Notes: generated from the letters alone by a model not told the origin. Shown: positions 7,076 to 15,032, counted from the first letter of the stretch. The stretch: DNA of 38,636 bases from CAYREX01 sp964423505 (GCA_964423505.1 CAYREX010000021.1:1-38636); one strand, 5' to 3'. Numbers and translations are program-made.

Positions 7076-8050
7076 CAGCGCCGGGTCGACCCTCCATGGG
7101 GCCGGCCGCCTGTCGCGGACGCAGCGGATCACCTCCGCAAGCGCCTCCAGCCTCATCCTCTCCAGCGATTCGGAGCCGAAGAGCCCGCCCACGTGCGGCG
7201 TCATGACCACGTTGTCAAGCTCCCACAGAGGGGCCCGGGAGGGCATGGTGGAGGAGCGCTCACCCTCGCGGCCGGGGTAGCTGTACCAGACGTCCAGCCC
7301 CGCGGCGCCTATGGACCCCCGCGAGAGGTGCCTGTGGAGGGCGTCCTGGTCGACCAGCGGCCCCCGGCCCACGTTGACCAGGACCGACGTCTTCTTCATC
7401 AGCTCCAGCTCCCGGTCGCCGATGAGGCCCTCCGTCCCGGACGTGAGCGGGAGCGCCAGCACCAGGACGTCCGCCTCCGGCAGGAGATGGCGGAGCTCCT
7501 CCGGCCCGTGCAGCGAGAGGGCGGGGGAGGGGTCGCCGTCCGGTCTCCTGCGTACCGCCATGACCCTGCCGCCCAATGCGGCGCAGGCCGCTCCCACCCG
7601 CCTGCCGACGGCGCCCCAGCCGAGTACCAGGACCGTGGAGCCGAAGACGAGCAGGTGGTCGGACATCCCGTACCTCGGGGTCCAGTCGCCCATCCGGAGA
7701 GCCCTGTCGGCAGGGATGATGCGCCTGCCGGCGGCCAGCATCAGGCCTAGGGCCAACTCCGCTGCGGATGGGGCGTTGTGGTGCAGGTTATGAACCGCCG
7801 TCGAGGGGTATGCAAGCATCAGCTCCCGCGTCCCGGCCGGCAGGCCTGCGTAGGGGACCAGGAGCATCCGCGGAGGTCCGGCTGCGATGAGCTGGGCCTC
7901 CGTGGGCCTTCCGGAGACAAGAACGTCCAATCCCCCCGGAGGATGCTCTTCCCCCGAGGTGATCCGGACTCCCGGGACCATCGAGGAGAGCAGCTCCACC
8001 GACTCCGGCGGCCATTCACCCTGGAGATGGACCACGGGGCCTCCGGTCAC
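7067..8050 (-). CDS. D-isomer 2-hydroxyacid dehydrogenase family protein
   Basis: 327 aa. It has a Rossmann NAD(P) site VLGWGAVGRRVG near residues 143-154. The catalytic Arg lies in LVNVGRGPLVD and the catalytic His in TPHVGG, as in D-lactate and 3-phosphoglycerate dehydrogenase relatives. The enzyme would interconvert a 2-oxoacid and a D-2-hydroxyacid in the cytoplasm. Oddity: after GLDVW, where the classical family has the catalytic Glu (DV..E.P), this protein reads YSYPG, so the usual Glu is missing. Some divergent family members share a WY.YP motif there. The start is GTG 8050, one base after the stop of the upstream secreted-protein gene, so the two are translationally coupled. The substrate is unknown. 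Confidence 0.85.
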   Translation of the reverse strand: MTGGPVVHLQGEWPPESVELLSSMVPGVRITSGEEHPPGGLDVLVSGRPTEAQLIAAGPPRMLLVPYAGLPAGTRELMLAYPSTAVHNLHHNAPSAAELALGLMLAAGRRIIPADRALRMGDWTPRYGMSDHLLVFGSTVLVLGWGAVGRRVGAACAALGGRVMAVRRRPDGDPSPALSLHGPEELRHLLPEADVLVLALPLTSGTEGLIGDRELELMKKTSVLVNVGRGPLVDQDALHRHLSRGSIGAAGLDVWYSYPGREGERSSTMPSRAPLWELDNVVMTPHVGGLFGSESLERMRLEALAEVIRCVRDRRPAPWRVDPALGY

Positions 8051-8051
8051 T

Positions 8052-9905
8052 TCACTCGGTGATCACGGCCCTGAGCACGGCGGTCCTGCCACCGGCGCTG
8101 GCGCGCAGGAGGTAGAGGCCGGGGGGAAGCGAGGGCAGCTCCACAAGGTGAGTCCCCGCGGGCAGGGCCTGCCGCATCGGCTCGATGACGGAGCGGCCGG
8201 AGCCGTCGTACGCCGTCAGCAGAACCTCGGAGGGCTCGTCCAGCAGGAGCCGGAGAGCCGGAGGGCCTGAGCAGGGGCATGGGGTGGCCAGCTCGGCCAC
8301 CGGCCCGGAGAGGGGTGCGGCGGACTCGCCCGCTACCCCTCCGAAGGTCTGGTAGGTGAGGGTGACCTCCTCCAGGAGCGGGGTGGAGTCGGGGGCGGTG
8401 GACATGAGGGTAACCCTGTACTGGACCAGCCATGCGTTGGTGGGCAGGACGCCGTCGAGGTCCGCAGGGGAAGAGGAGAGATAACCGGACCACTCTCCCA
8501 TGTACTCCGGGTCCTGACCCGCCCTGACCTGGAACATCACCGAGCAGCCGGCCGGCTCGTCGCAGACCCAGCGCAGCTCCCCCCAGTCCACCAGGTCGTA
8601 ACGGCTGGTGGGGATGTTCAGCTCCAGCACGCTTGAGTCCAGCCAGCCCAGGGGGGCATGACGAAGGTGGTCGGCCCAGACGACGCTGTCCGCCTGCGAG
8701 CCGCTTCGGCAGAATGTCAGGTCCGGCGAGCGGTCTCCGTCTATGTCGGTGAGCAGGCAGCAGCCTGAGCTCCAGATGCCCGGCAGGTAGGGGTGGCGGG
8801 TCCAGTCGCCTTCCCCTCCAGGGCTCTCCCAGACCGCCGCGAACCCGCCCTGCGCGCGCATGTCGCAGCCGAGGACGTCCAGGTCGCCGTCGGAGTCGGC
8901 GTCGCCCAGCACGAGCGCATCCGGCCGCTGTACGGCGTCGTCTATGCCATGCGCGGTCCAGTCCGAGCTCCCACCCTCGTTCTCCCACCAGCCCAGGTAC
9001 CCGGGGTCTCTCCCGGCACCGGCCACGTCCAGGTCGCCGTCGCCGTCCAGGTCGCCCGCCGCCACTGACGAGGCGTGGTAGAGCTCCCGCTCGAGGTAGT
9101 GGAGGTCCCATGTGCCCGAGCCGCTCTCCCACCAGAGGATGTCGTAGTCGTAGTAGGCGGCGGCCAGCACGTCGGTGTCGCCGTCGTCGTCCAGGTCGGC
9201 GATGTCCACCGAGGTGCAGCTCCGCATCCCGGAGGGGAGGGGCGTGCAGCTCCATGAGCCGGCGCCGTCTCCCAGGCAGAGCAGCACCGAGGAGGAGTCG
9301 CCCCCGGCGACGATATCCGGAAGGCCGTCGCCGTCAACGTCTCCGCAGCGAACCGCCCGGGGGCTCTCGAGGTCGGTCACCCGGGAGGCCTCCCACGCAT
9401 CTGCGTCGCCCGGGTTACGCAGCCGGACCACCTCGTCGGCGGACTGGAGGGCGCAGACCAGGTCAGGGTAGCCGTCCAGGTCGAGGTCGCAGGCCTCCAT
9501 GGAGGAGACCCATCCGAAGGGGGATGCGATGACCTCCTCGGTCCAGCCGGTACCGGAGCCGTCGCTCCGGAGCAGGAGCAGGCAGCCCTCCCCCGCGTGG
9601 CTGGCCAGCACGACATCGGAGTCGCCGTCGTCGTCGATGTCGGCGACCTCCGAGAGGTAGGCGCCGTCGTCCTGGCTGACGGTGACGAGCTCGGGAGAGG
9701 AGCGGTAGGTGCTGGAGAGGGTCAGCATGCCCGGCACGTGCCAGCGGCAGGCCGAGCAGCTGTCGAAGGCGCTGCCCCAGTCCTCCCAGCCCGGTACCGG
9801 GCCCGGCTCTCCGGGGCCGTCTTCCCAGGTGGTCTGGGTAATCTCCCACTCCATGGCTGATACAGCCGACAGCGCAGCGACCAGGAGAGCAAGAGAGAGC
9901 TTCAT
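8052..9905 (-). CDS. Secreted VCBS/FG-GAP repeat protein with C-terminal sorting domain
   Basis: 617 aa, signal peptide at residues 1 to about 17. Seven Asp-rich calcium-binding loops of the D.D.DG..D type lie about every 50 residues: near 89 (DIDDDGDSD), 140, 189, 237 (DLDDDGDTD), 285 (DLDGDGDLD), 335 and 387. This is the spacing expected for a seven-bladed integrin-alpha-like propeller. A CSAC pair lies at residues 50-53. Residues about 540-617 end in a FlgD-like/type IX secretion sorting domain (VLLTAYDGSGRSV, LPAGTHLVELPSLPPGLYLL). The product is probably exported and surface-attached or released. It is the second gene of a three-gene operon, 45 bases after a YVTN propeller gene. Confidence 0.9.
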   Translation of the reverse strand: MKLSLALLVAALSAVSAMEWEITQTTWEDGPGEPGPVPGWEDWGSAFDSCSACRWHVPGMLTLSSTYRSSPELVTVSQDDGAYLSEVADIDDDGDSDVVLASHAGEGCLLLLRSDGSGTGWTEEVIASPFGWVSSMEACDLDLDGYPDLVCALQSADEVVRLRNPGDADAWEASRVTDLESPRAVRCGDVDGDGLPDIVAGGDSSSVLLCLGDGAGSWSCTPLPSGMRSCTSVDIADLDDDGDTDVLAAAYYDYDILWWESGSGTWDLHYLERELYHASSVAAGDLDGDGDLDVAGAGRDPGYLGWWENEGGSSDWTAHGIDDAVQRPDALVLGDADSDGDLDVLGCDMRAQGGFAAVWESPGGEGDWTRHPYLPGIWSSGCCLLTDIDGDRSPDLTFCRSGSQADSVVWADHLRHAPLGWLDSSVLELNIPTSRYDLVDWGELRWVCDEPAGCSVMFQVRAGQDPEYMGEWSGYLSSSPADLDGVLPTNAWLVQYRVTLMSTAPDSTPLLEEVTLTYQTFGGVAGESAAPLSGPVAELATPCPCSGPPALRLLLDEPSEVLLTAYDGSGRSVIEPMRQALPAGTHLVELPSLPPGLYLLRASAGGRTAVLRAVITE

Positions 9906-9950
9906 GCCATCACCCCCGCAGTACCAGGATGCGCAGCGACGGAGGCCGGG

Positions 9951-11183
9951 TCAAGGAGCCAGCAGGACCAGGGTGCAGGCGTCGGTCCGACCCCCTGCGA
10001 CCAGGCGGCAGACGTAGGTCCCCGCCGGAAGCGGGGGGAGGGGCACGGTGATAGGTTCCGGCCCCGTGCAGGCGATGACGGCCACGTGTACGGTCCTGCC
10101 GGAGAGGTCGTGGACGGAGAGGGATGCCCCTGCCGCCCCGCCGGCGCTCACGAGCAGCGAGACGCTGCCGGCGGCCGGATTGCGGGAGGGCCTCAGGGAT
10201 GGTCCCGGCCCGGCCTGGCTCTCCTGGGCGGCGGAGCTGCTCATGCCCAGTACCGTGAGGTCGTTGGAGCCCCTCCCGGTCACGAAGACCATGTCGCCTG
10301 AGGGGCTGGCGCAGAGACCGTCCGGGTCTCCACCCACCGGCACCGTGTCCACAACGGCGTCATTCATGGCGTCCACCACCACGACGGCATCGAGCGTGGC
10401 ATCGGTGTAGAAGGCGTAGCGGCCGCCCGGAAGCGCGCAGGAGCGGTGGAGAGCCTCGCCTGCGGGGTACACCTCGCCGTCCGGCTCGTGGGAGGGCACC
10501 GTGATCGCCTGCAGCATGTCCCAGTCCCGGAGGCAGAGGTAGAGCCGCTCCCTACCGGGCAGGACCAGGACGTCCCAGCTGTCGCCGCCGGCGAAGAACC
10601 GGTCCACGGATTGGTCATCCGGGTCGAGCAGGGAGGCGTAGGCGCTGTTTCGGTCGCTCACGTATATGCCGCCGTCGGGCGCGCAGCACATACCGCTGGG
10701 TCTCGACCCGGCCCACACGGTACCCGCGAGGGCGCCCCCGGCCACGTCCAGCAGGGAGACGTGACCGCCTTCGTGCATCACCGCCACCGTCTGCCCGTCG
10801 GGAGTGGCCAGGACCCTCTCCGCGTCGTAGGGAACGGCTATCTCCCCGGCCAGGGTGTTCGTGGCGGTGTCCAGGACCCTCACCACGGCCTCCGAGCCGT
10901 CGGTGACGTAGACGCTGTCGCCGGAGGGGAGTATGCATGCGTCGGTGGGATCGTCTCCCATGGGGACGAAGGCGGAGAGCTCCCAGGTGCCCACATCGAA
11001 GACCGCCAGGTAACCGTAGCCCACGGCCACGTAGAGCCTCTCCCCGGAGGGGCTGCAGCAGACGCTCCTGGGCTGGTTGCCGGTCGCGAGCTGCGCCAGA
11101 ACCGAGTCGGGCCAGGCGGCGCCCTCCGCAGGCGCCGCGGACGCTAGGGCGAGCATGGCGATGGGTACGGCTGCGAGCTTCAT
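9951..11183 (-). CDS. Secreted YVTN-type beta-propeller protein with C-terminal sorting domain
   Basis: 410 aa from ATG 11183, which has GGAGGTCACCTT immediately upstream. A longer frame to 11228 has no ribosome site. Signal peptide at residues 1 to about 22. Repeats such as VAVGYGYLAVFDVGTWEL, VYVTDGSEAVVRVLDTAT and MVFVTGRGSNDLTVLGM are the YVTN/lactonase-like seven-bladed propeller type. The C-terminal ~75 residues (PSRNPAAGSVSLLVS, SVHDLSGRTV, LPAGTYVCRLVAGGR) form a type IX/FlgD-like sorting domain similar in plan to that of the next gene. It is the first gene of the minus-strand operon that ends in the dehydrogenase. The ligand is unknown. Confidence 0.88.
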   Translation of the reverse strand: MKLAAVPIAMLALASAAPAEGAAWPDSVLAQLATGNQPRSVCCSPSGERLYVAVGYGYLAVFDVGTWELSAFVPMGDDPTDACILPSGDSVYVTDGSEAVVRVLDTATNTLAGEIAVPYDAERVLATPDGQTVAVMHEGGHVSLLDVAGGALAGTVWAGSRPSGMCCAPDGGIYVSDRNSAYASLLDPDDQSVDRFFAGGDSWDVLVLPGRERLYLCLRDWDMLQAITVPSHEPDGEVYPAGEALHRSCALPGGRYAFYTDATLDAVVVVDAMNDAVVDTVPVGGDPDGLCASPSGDMVFVTGRGSNDLTVLGMSSSAAQESQAGPGPSLRPSRNPAAGSVSLLVSAGGAAGASLSVHDLSGRTVHVAVIACTGPEPITVPLPPLPAGTYVCRLVAGGRTDACTLVLLAP

Positions 11184-11255
11184 AAGGTGACCTCCATCCG
11201 CGATGGCCGTTGACCGTACGATACGCACCGGCGCGTGGCCGGGACAGAGCGGCCT

Positions 11256-11283
11256 GTGACCGGCAAGGACTGCGGCGTATAAT
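11256..11283 (+). promoter_or_regulatory. Promoter with perfect TATAAT for the propeller lipoprotein gene
   Basis: GTGACC (11256-11261), a 16-base spacer and TATAAT (11278-11283). The expected start of RNA is near 11290. The leader would therefore be only ~17 bases, containing GGAGGAGG (11293-11300) and then the CTG at 11307. This supports the CTG start over the later GTG 11349. Confidence 0.6.
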
Positions 11284-11306
11284 GAGCGACAGGGAGGAGG
11301 TGCGCT

Positions 11307-12272
11307 CTGAAAAGGGCATACAGGCCGCTCGGAATCCTCGCGACTGCGGTGCTACCGGCGGTACTGCTGACCGCCGGGTGCCTGATGGGGCCGGATGCCG
11401 TACCCCCCTACCCCGGCAGGCTGAGTCACGAGGTGGACCTCGGCGCGATCCAGCAGGTCGACCACTGCTCCTCGACCCTGGCCTGCGACGTCCTGCTCCT
11501 CGCCGGCGGAAGCCGGATGGCCGGCCTGGAAGTCGCCACCGGCGACCTGCTGTTCCAGACGGAGCTGCAGGCGGCGGTCTCGGACGTCTCGGACACCGAT
11601 GCGGCGGGCAGGCTCTGCGTGCTGGCCGGGGAGGAGCTGCTCACCGTCGACCCCCGGACCGGAGATGTGGAGGCCTCGGTTGAGGTCGGCCCCGGGCTTG
11701 GCTACGTGGCGGTCTGGAGGGCGGGGGAGACCGCATGGCTCATGGGCGAGGGGGGGCTGGCGGTCACAGTCGACCTCTCCACGGGGGAGGCGTCGGTGCA
11801 CCCGGAGCTCCTGCCCCTCTCCTGCACCGGCCTGGCCGCGGCGGAGGACGGCTCGGCGCTCTACTGTCCGGACCCCTCGGCCGGTGCGCTGCTCCGCCTG
11901 GACCCGTCCACCTTCCGCGTCACCGGCAGGTGCGATGTCTACGGGTCCGTGGTCTCCATGTCCCCGGGGCCGGAGGGGACCGTGTGCATCACCGTCTCGG
12001 GCAGCAACGAGCTCTGGTACGTGAGCGGCGGGGAGATGTCCGTCTCCAGGATGGTCACCTTCCCCACGGAGCCGCTTGCGGCTGTCTCTACGCCGGACGG
12101 CTCCCACGCCTTCGGCTCGGTCGCAGGTGAGGGGCTCATGGTCGTGGCCGAGAGCGGCCAGGTTGAGCTGAAGACCGATGAGTACGGCCTTCCGGATGCG
12201 CTGCACGTCACCGGCGACGGCGACCATGCGGTGGTTTGCAGCGGCGGGAGCGCCTACGTCCTGGTGAGGTAG
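11307..12272 (+). CDS. Beta-propeller lipoprotein; apparent CTG start
   Basis: 321 aa if started at CTG 11307, which lies six bases after a strong GGAGGAGG. This gives KRAYRPLGILATAVLPAVLLTAGC: a basic n-region, a hydrophobic core and a lipobox (TAGC) with Cys25. The first standard start, GTG 11349, would remove the basic region and leave only ~10 residues before the Cys. The body is a chain of short sheet repeats (VLLLAGGSRMAGLEVATGDL, LYCPDPSAGALLRLDPSTF, CITVSGSNELWYVSGGEM) typical of PQQ/YVTN-like propellers. It is probably a periplasm-facing lipoprotein that binds a protein or ligand. It converges on the UGA-interrupted propeller gene with only 4 bases between stops. Confidence 0.75.
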   Translation: MKRAYRPLGILATAVLPAVLLTAGCLMGPDAVPPYPGRLSHEVDLGAIQQVDHCSSTLACDVLLLAGGSRMAGLEVATGDLLFQTELQAAVSDVSDTDAAGRLCVLAGEELLTVDPRTGDVEASVEVGPGLGYVAVWRAGETAWLMGEGGLAVTVDLSTGEASVHPELLPLSCTGLAAAEDGSALYCPDPSAGALLRLDPSTFRVTGRCDVYGSVVSMSPGPEGTVCITVSGSNELWYVSGGEMSVSRMVTFPTEPLAAVSTPDGSHAFGSVAGEGLMVVAESGQVELKTDEYGLPDALHVTGDGDHAVVCSGGSAYVLVR

Positions 12273-12276
12273 CCGG

Positions 12277-12996
12277 TCAGTCCCCGTTCGGGGCCCCGAG
12301 GCGTACGCACCTGAGGACTCCCTCCTCCGGCAGGGCCAGCCAGAGCATGCCGTCCGGGGCGAAGGAGGCGCTCACCGCGCCGCTGCCAACCTCCTCGGGC
12401 AGAACGGAGAGCACCTCGCCGCTCCGCGAGCGGATTACCGGCGGGTCTCCCCGGGGAGAGCAGAGAAGCAGGTCGCCCTCCGGCGTGGCCGTCATCCGGC
12501 CGGTTGCCGGGCCTTCGTACGAGAAGAGCCGCTCCTTCCGGGAGAGGACCGGCAGGGGGCTGCAGAGGTAGACACCGCCCGAGTAGCCGTCGTTCACCAG
12601 CATCGCGTCGCCGACCGCCGCCACTCCCGTCACCGACAGGAGAGGGCTGCCTCAACAGAGGAGGTCCAGGGCGTGGACGTAGGCCCCCTCCCCCGTGTAG
12701 ACCCTGGCCCGCCCGCCCGTGGAGGCGGCCCAGAGGTGTGCGCCGGAGGCGGTGAGGGAGAGGGGCCCCGCCCCCAGCCCGGACTCGCGGGCGAGGAGGG
12801 TGTCGAAGGAGCCTCCGGCCGGCGTCAGGTAGTGCAGCGTACCGGCGGTGTCGGCCAGGACCAGCGTCCCGCTCTCCATCCATGCGATGGAGGAGACGCC
12901 CTGCGCCGAAGGCGGCAGCCCGGTCTCGGAGAGCTGAGCCGCCTCGGCGGTCCCGGCGGATATCGCCGAGAGCGCCAGGAGGATGACAGGGACCAT
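12277..12996 (-). CDS. Small secreted propeller-like protein interrupted by in-frame UGA
   Basis: The frame from ATG 12996 (GGAGGGA upstream) reads 114 codons to a TGA at 12652-12654. It then continues open in the same frame for 124 more codons to a stop at 12277. Both halves look coding and share the same repeat style: GTLVLADTAGTLHYLTPAGG before, GMLWLALPEEGVLRCVRLG after, so this is one gene of 239 codons. Residues 1-19 are a signal peptide. The UGA follows a Cys codon (LLC-UGA-GS). A SECIS-like hairpin starts nine bases beyond it (separate entry). Possible explanations are selenocysteine, a recent nonsense mutation or a sequence error. It is the last gene of the ECF sigma operon, 17 bases after the PDZ protein. 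Confidence 0.65.
12624..12642 (-). promoter_or_regulatory. SECIS-like hairpin just downstream of the in-frame UGA
   Basis: On the minus strand CTCCTGTC-GGT-GACGGGAG forms an 8-bp stem (one G-U pair) with a three-base GGU loop. The stem begins nine bases after the UGA, and the loop G is 17 bases after it. Bacterial SECIS elements are small hairpins right after the UGA with G (often GU) in the apical loop, so distance and loop fit. In GC-rich DNA such hairpins also arise by chance. Confidence 0.4.
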
Positions 12997-13013
12997 GAGA
13001 GCTCCCTCCAGGA

Positions 13014-13889
13014 TCAGTCGCGGCTGAGGGGGGGCAGCATGACGGAGCGCTCCCCCTGCCTGGTCCATACGGTGGCGTCCAGCGAGTCGTCCGTCATGAG
13101 GAGCAGCCCACGGAGGGTCTCCGGGTGATAGACCCTGCCGCCGCATACGTGCGTTATCAGGTCTCCCGGTCTGAGCCCGGCGGCCCAGGCCGTGCTTCCC
13201 TCGGTCACCGAGACGAGATGCACCCCGGCAGGCCGGCTCTCCGACGTGGCGAAGCTGGCCATGGCGGTCACGCCGAAAGGAGGGCCGGCGTACTCCACGC
13301 CGGAGACCACCAGCTCCGCCCACATGTACCAGATGAGGCTGGGGTAGAGGACGAGCAGGTCGTCCCTGCGCGGCTCCAGGCTGCCGGTGGGCTGGACCAG
13401 TCCGGTGACCAGGCCGACGAAGACGTCCTTCTCGTCGAAGGCCGCAGCGCCCATCATCCCCTCGTGGTGGCTCGTGGAGAGCAGCACCGCTCCGTCGTCC
13501 CCCCGCTCTATCGCAGTCGCCTCCACGGTGACCACGCCGCCTACGTCCTGTCCTACCAGGGTGAGCCTGTCGCCGGGGGCGGGACCCTCCGAGGAGGGGA
13601 GGTCGTAGCTCTCGAAGACCTCGGAGCCGAACTCCAGGATGACGAGGCCCAGGTCCGGCGACCTGATGACCGAGTCGGGGCTGATGAAGCCGCCGGCGGT
13701 CTCGACCCCGACGGAGGCCCCATCCTCGAAGAGGCCCATCGTAATGGCGTGCCTCGGGGAGATGGTCACGGCGGTGGAGAGCTCCACTATGCCCTGGAGC
13801 CGCTCCGCCCGGACCGTCACCACCATGTCGCCCGGCTGGGATGCGACGAGGAGGGCTGCTGCCAGCAATGTGAGTGAGACGGCCGACAC
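13014..13889 (-). CDS. HtrA-like pseudoprotease with PDZ domain
   Basis: 291 aa, GTG start at 13889, signal peptide at residues 1 to about 18. The N-terminal ~190 residues keep the trypsin/DegP layout: VTISPRHAITMGLFEDG, then SPDLGLVILEFG, then HHEGMMGAAAFDEKDVFVGLV. The residue expected to be His (T..H.) is Leu53 and the expected Ser of GNSGGP is Met146. Only the Asp (D79) is retained, so proteolysis is unlikely. Residues about 205-288 form a PDZ domain (AGVHLVSVTEGSTAWAAGLRPGDLI). Active relatives cut anti-sigma factors or misfolded envelope proteins. This one may only bind C-terminal peptides, perhaps as a sensor for the sigma/anti-sigma pair upstream. It starts 10 bases after the anti-sigma gene. 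Confidence 0.8.
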   Translation of the reverse strand: MSAVSLTLLAAALLVASQPGDMVVTVRAERLQGIVELSTAVTISPRHAITMGLFEDGASVGVETAGGFISPDSVIRSPDLGLVILEFGSEVFESYDLPSSEGPAPGDRLTLVGQDVGGVVTVEATAIERGDDGAVLLSTSHHEGMMGAAAFDEKDVFVGLVTGLVQPTGSLEPRRDDLLVLYPSLIWYMWAELVVSGVEYAGPPFGVTAMASFATSESRPAGVHLVSVTEGSTAWAAGLRPGDLITHVCGGRVYHPETLRGLLLMTDDSLDATVWTRQGERSVMLPPLSRD

Positions 13890-13899
13890 CGGCAGCCGC

Positions 13900-14373
13900 C
13901 TAGAAGGAGATCAGGCTGGCCTGCCTGGAGAAGGTGGAGAGCTCGGCCGGCCGCACCACGCGGGACTTGGCGGAGGCCATGTGCCTCTCGGCCTTCGCCC
14001 TGGTCTGGACCGTCGCGGCGGTGGCGTCGGCCGCCGGCATAGGGTCGCCGCCCAGGTGCTGCTGGACGGAGACGACCGCGAGCATGAGCAGGGCCGCGGC
14101 GGCCATTGCCGGGAGGAGCCTGCGCCTGCGCGGGGCCGCGCCTGCGGCAGCCTCGGCGGCTACCAGCCGCCTTCGGACCCGGAGCTCGAGGTCCGGCGGG
14201 GGGACCGGCTCGGGGAGGTCGGAGGCAACCGCGGAGATGTCGGAGAGCATCCTGAAGACCCTGGCGCAGGAGGAGCAGCCGTTGAGATGGAAGCGGAGCA
14301 GACGCTCCTGGTCCTCGGTGGCCTCGCCGTCCAGCACCAGACCCATGAGCCTCTCCGCCCGGCGGCAGCTCAT
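13900..14373 (-). CDS. Zinc-finger (ZAS-type) anti-sigma factor
   Basis: 157 aa. The N terminus carries the zinc anti-sigma motif: Cys3, His29, Cys33 and Cys36 (H...C..C in FHLNGCSSC), which binds the cognate ECF sigma factor in the cytoplasm. One transmembrane helix lies at about residues 85-103 (LLPAMAAAALLMLAVVSV). It is followed by a periplasmic tail of ~55 residues, shorter than in typical RsiW/RseA proteins. Its ATG overlaps the sigma factor stop as ATGA, showing tight coupling. The short tail would be the part that senses the envelope, possibly with the PDZ pseudoprotease encoded next. Confidence 0.9.
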   Translation of the reverse strand: MSCRRAERLMGLVLDGEATEDQERLLRFHLNGCSSCARVFRMLSDISAVASDLPEPVPPPDLELRVRRRLVAAEAAAGAAPRRRRLLPAMAAAALLMLAVVSVQQHLGGDPMPAADATAATVQTRAKAERHMASAKSRVVRPAELSTFSRQASLISF

Positions 14374-14963
14374 CGCCACTCCTCCCAGACGTCCTCCAGC
14401 ATCTCCCGGAGCCTCCCCCTGGCCCTGTTTATCCTGGACTTGACCGTGCCGAGGCGTATGCCGAGCACCTCGGCTATCTCCTCGTAGGTCATCTCCTCCT
14501 TCTCGCGGAGGAGGAAGGGCTCGCGGTAGTGCGGTGGGAGCCGGTCTATGGCCTCCTCCAGGGAGGAGGTCAGCTCCACCCGGCCGGCGCTGTAGTGGGG
14601 GGCGGTCTTGCCGGGAGAGGTGAGGTTCACGTACTCGAGCGGGACGTTGACCCAGCGGGACCTCCGACGCCACTCCTTCTTGGCCAGGTTGCTGGCTATC
14701 GTGAATATCCACGTCACCAGCTTCCGCTCCGGGTCGAAGTTGTGCCTGTACTTGTAAACGCGGAAGAAGGTGACCTGGAGCAGCTCCTGTGCGTCCTCCT
14801 CGTTGCCGAGCATCCTTATGAGCAGGGAGTATATGGGGCCCTGGAACCTCCTGATGACCTCGGTGAAGGCGTCCTCGTCCCCCTCGCAGAGGTCCACCAT
14901 GAGCTGGGAGTCGGACCTCGGATCGCGCGCGGTCCTCTTCCCGGTGACGATCCTGCCGTTCAA
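14370..14963 (-). CDS. ECF-family RNA polymerase sigma factor
   Basis: 197 aa, TTG start at 14963 preceded by GGGGG. Region 2 spans about residues 20-95: EDAFTEVIRRFQGPIYSLL, then NEEDAQELLQVTFFRVYK, then WIFTIASNLAKKEWRR. Region 4 spans about 130-190: LPPHYREPFLLREKEEMTYEEIAEVLGI..GTVKSRINRARGRL, the helix-turn-helix that reads the -35 box. It belongs to the SigW/RpoE-like group. Membrane anti-sigma, pseudo-HtrA and propeller genes follow in one operon, so it probably answers an envelope signal. The intergenic region to the divergent ABC transporter (14964-15073) carries a GGAAC box at 15028-15032 (minus strand), which might be an autoregulated -35. Confidence 0.92.
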   Translation of the reverse strand: MNGRIVTGKRTARDPRSDSQLMVDLCEGDEDAFTEVIRRFQGPIYSLLIRMLGNEEDAQELLQVTFFRVYKYRHNFDPERKLVTWIFTIASNLAKKEWRRRSRWVNVPLEYVNLTSPGKTAPHYSAGRVELTSSLEEAIDRLPPHYREPFLLREKEEMTYEEIAEVLGIRLGTVKSRINRARGRLREMLEDVWEEWR

Positions 14964-15001
14964 GGCTACCCCCTTGTCGAGAGTCCGTTGTTGCGTCCGG
15001 C

Positions 15002-15032
15002 AGTATATACCATGTGCGGGCCAGCTTGTTCC
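15002..15032 (-). promoter_or_regulatory. Possible promoter of the ECF sigma operon
   Basis: Minus strand: GGAAC (15032-15028), the classical RpoE-type -35 core, then TATATACT (15009-15002) 18-20 bases later. The -10 looks like a housekeeping box and the spacing is long for an ECF promoter. Autoregulation is therefore only a suggestion. Confidence 0.25.
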
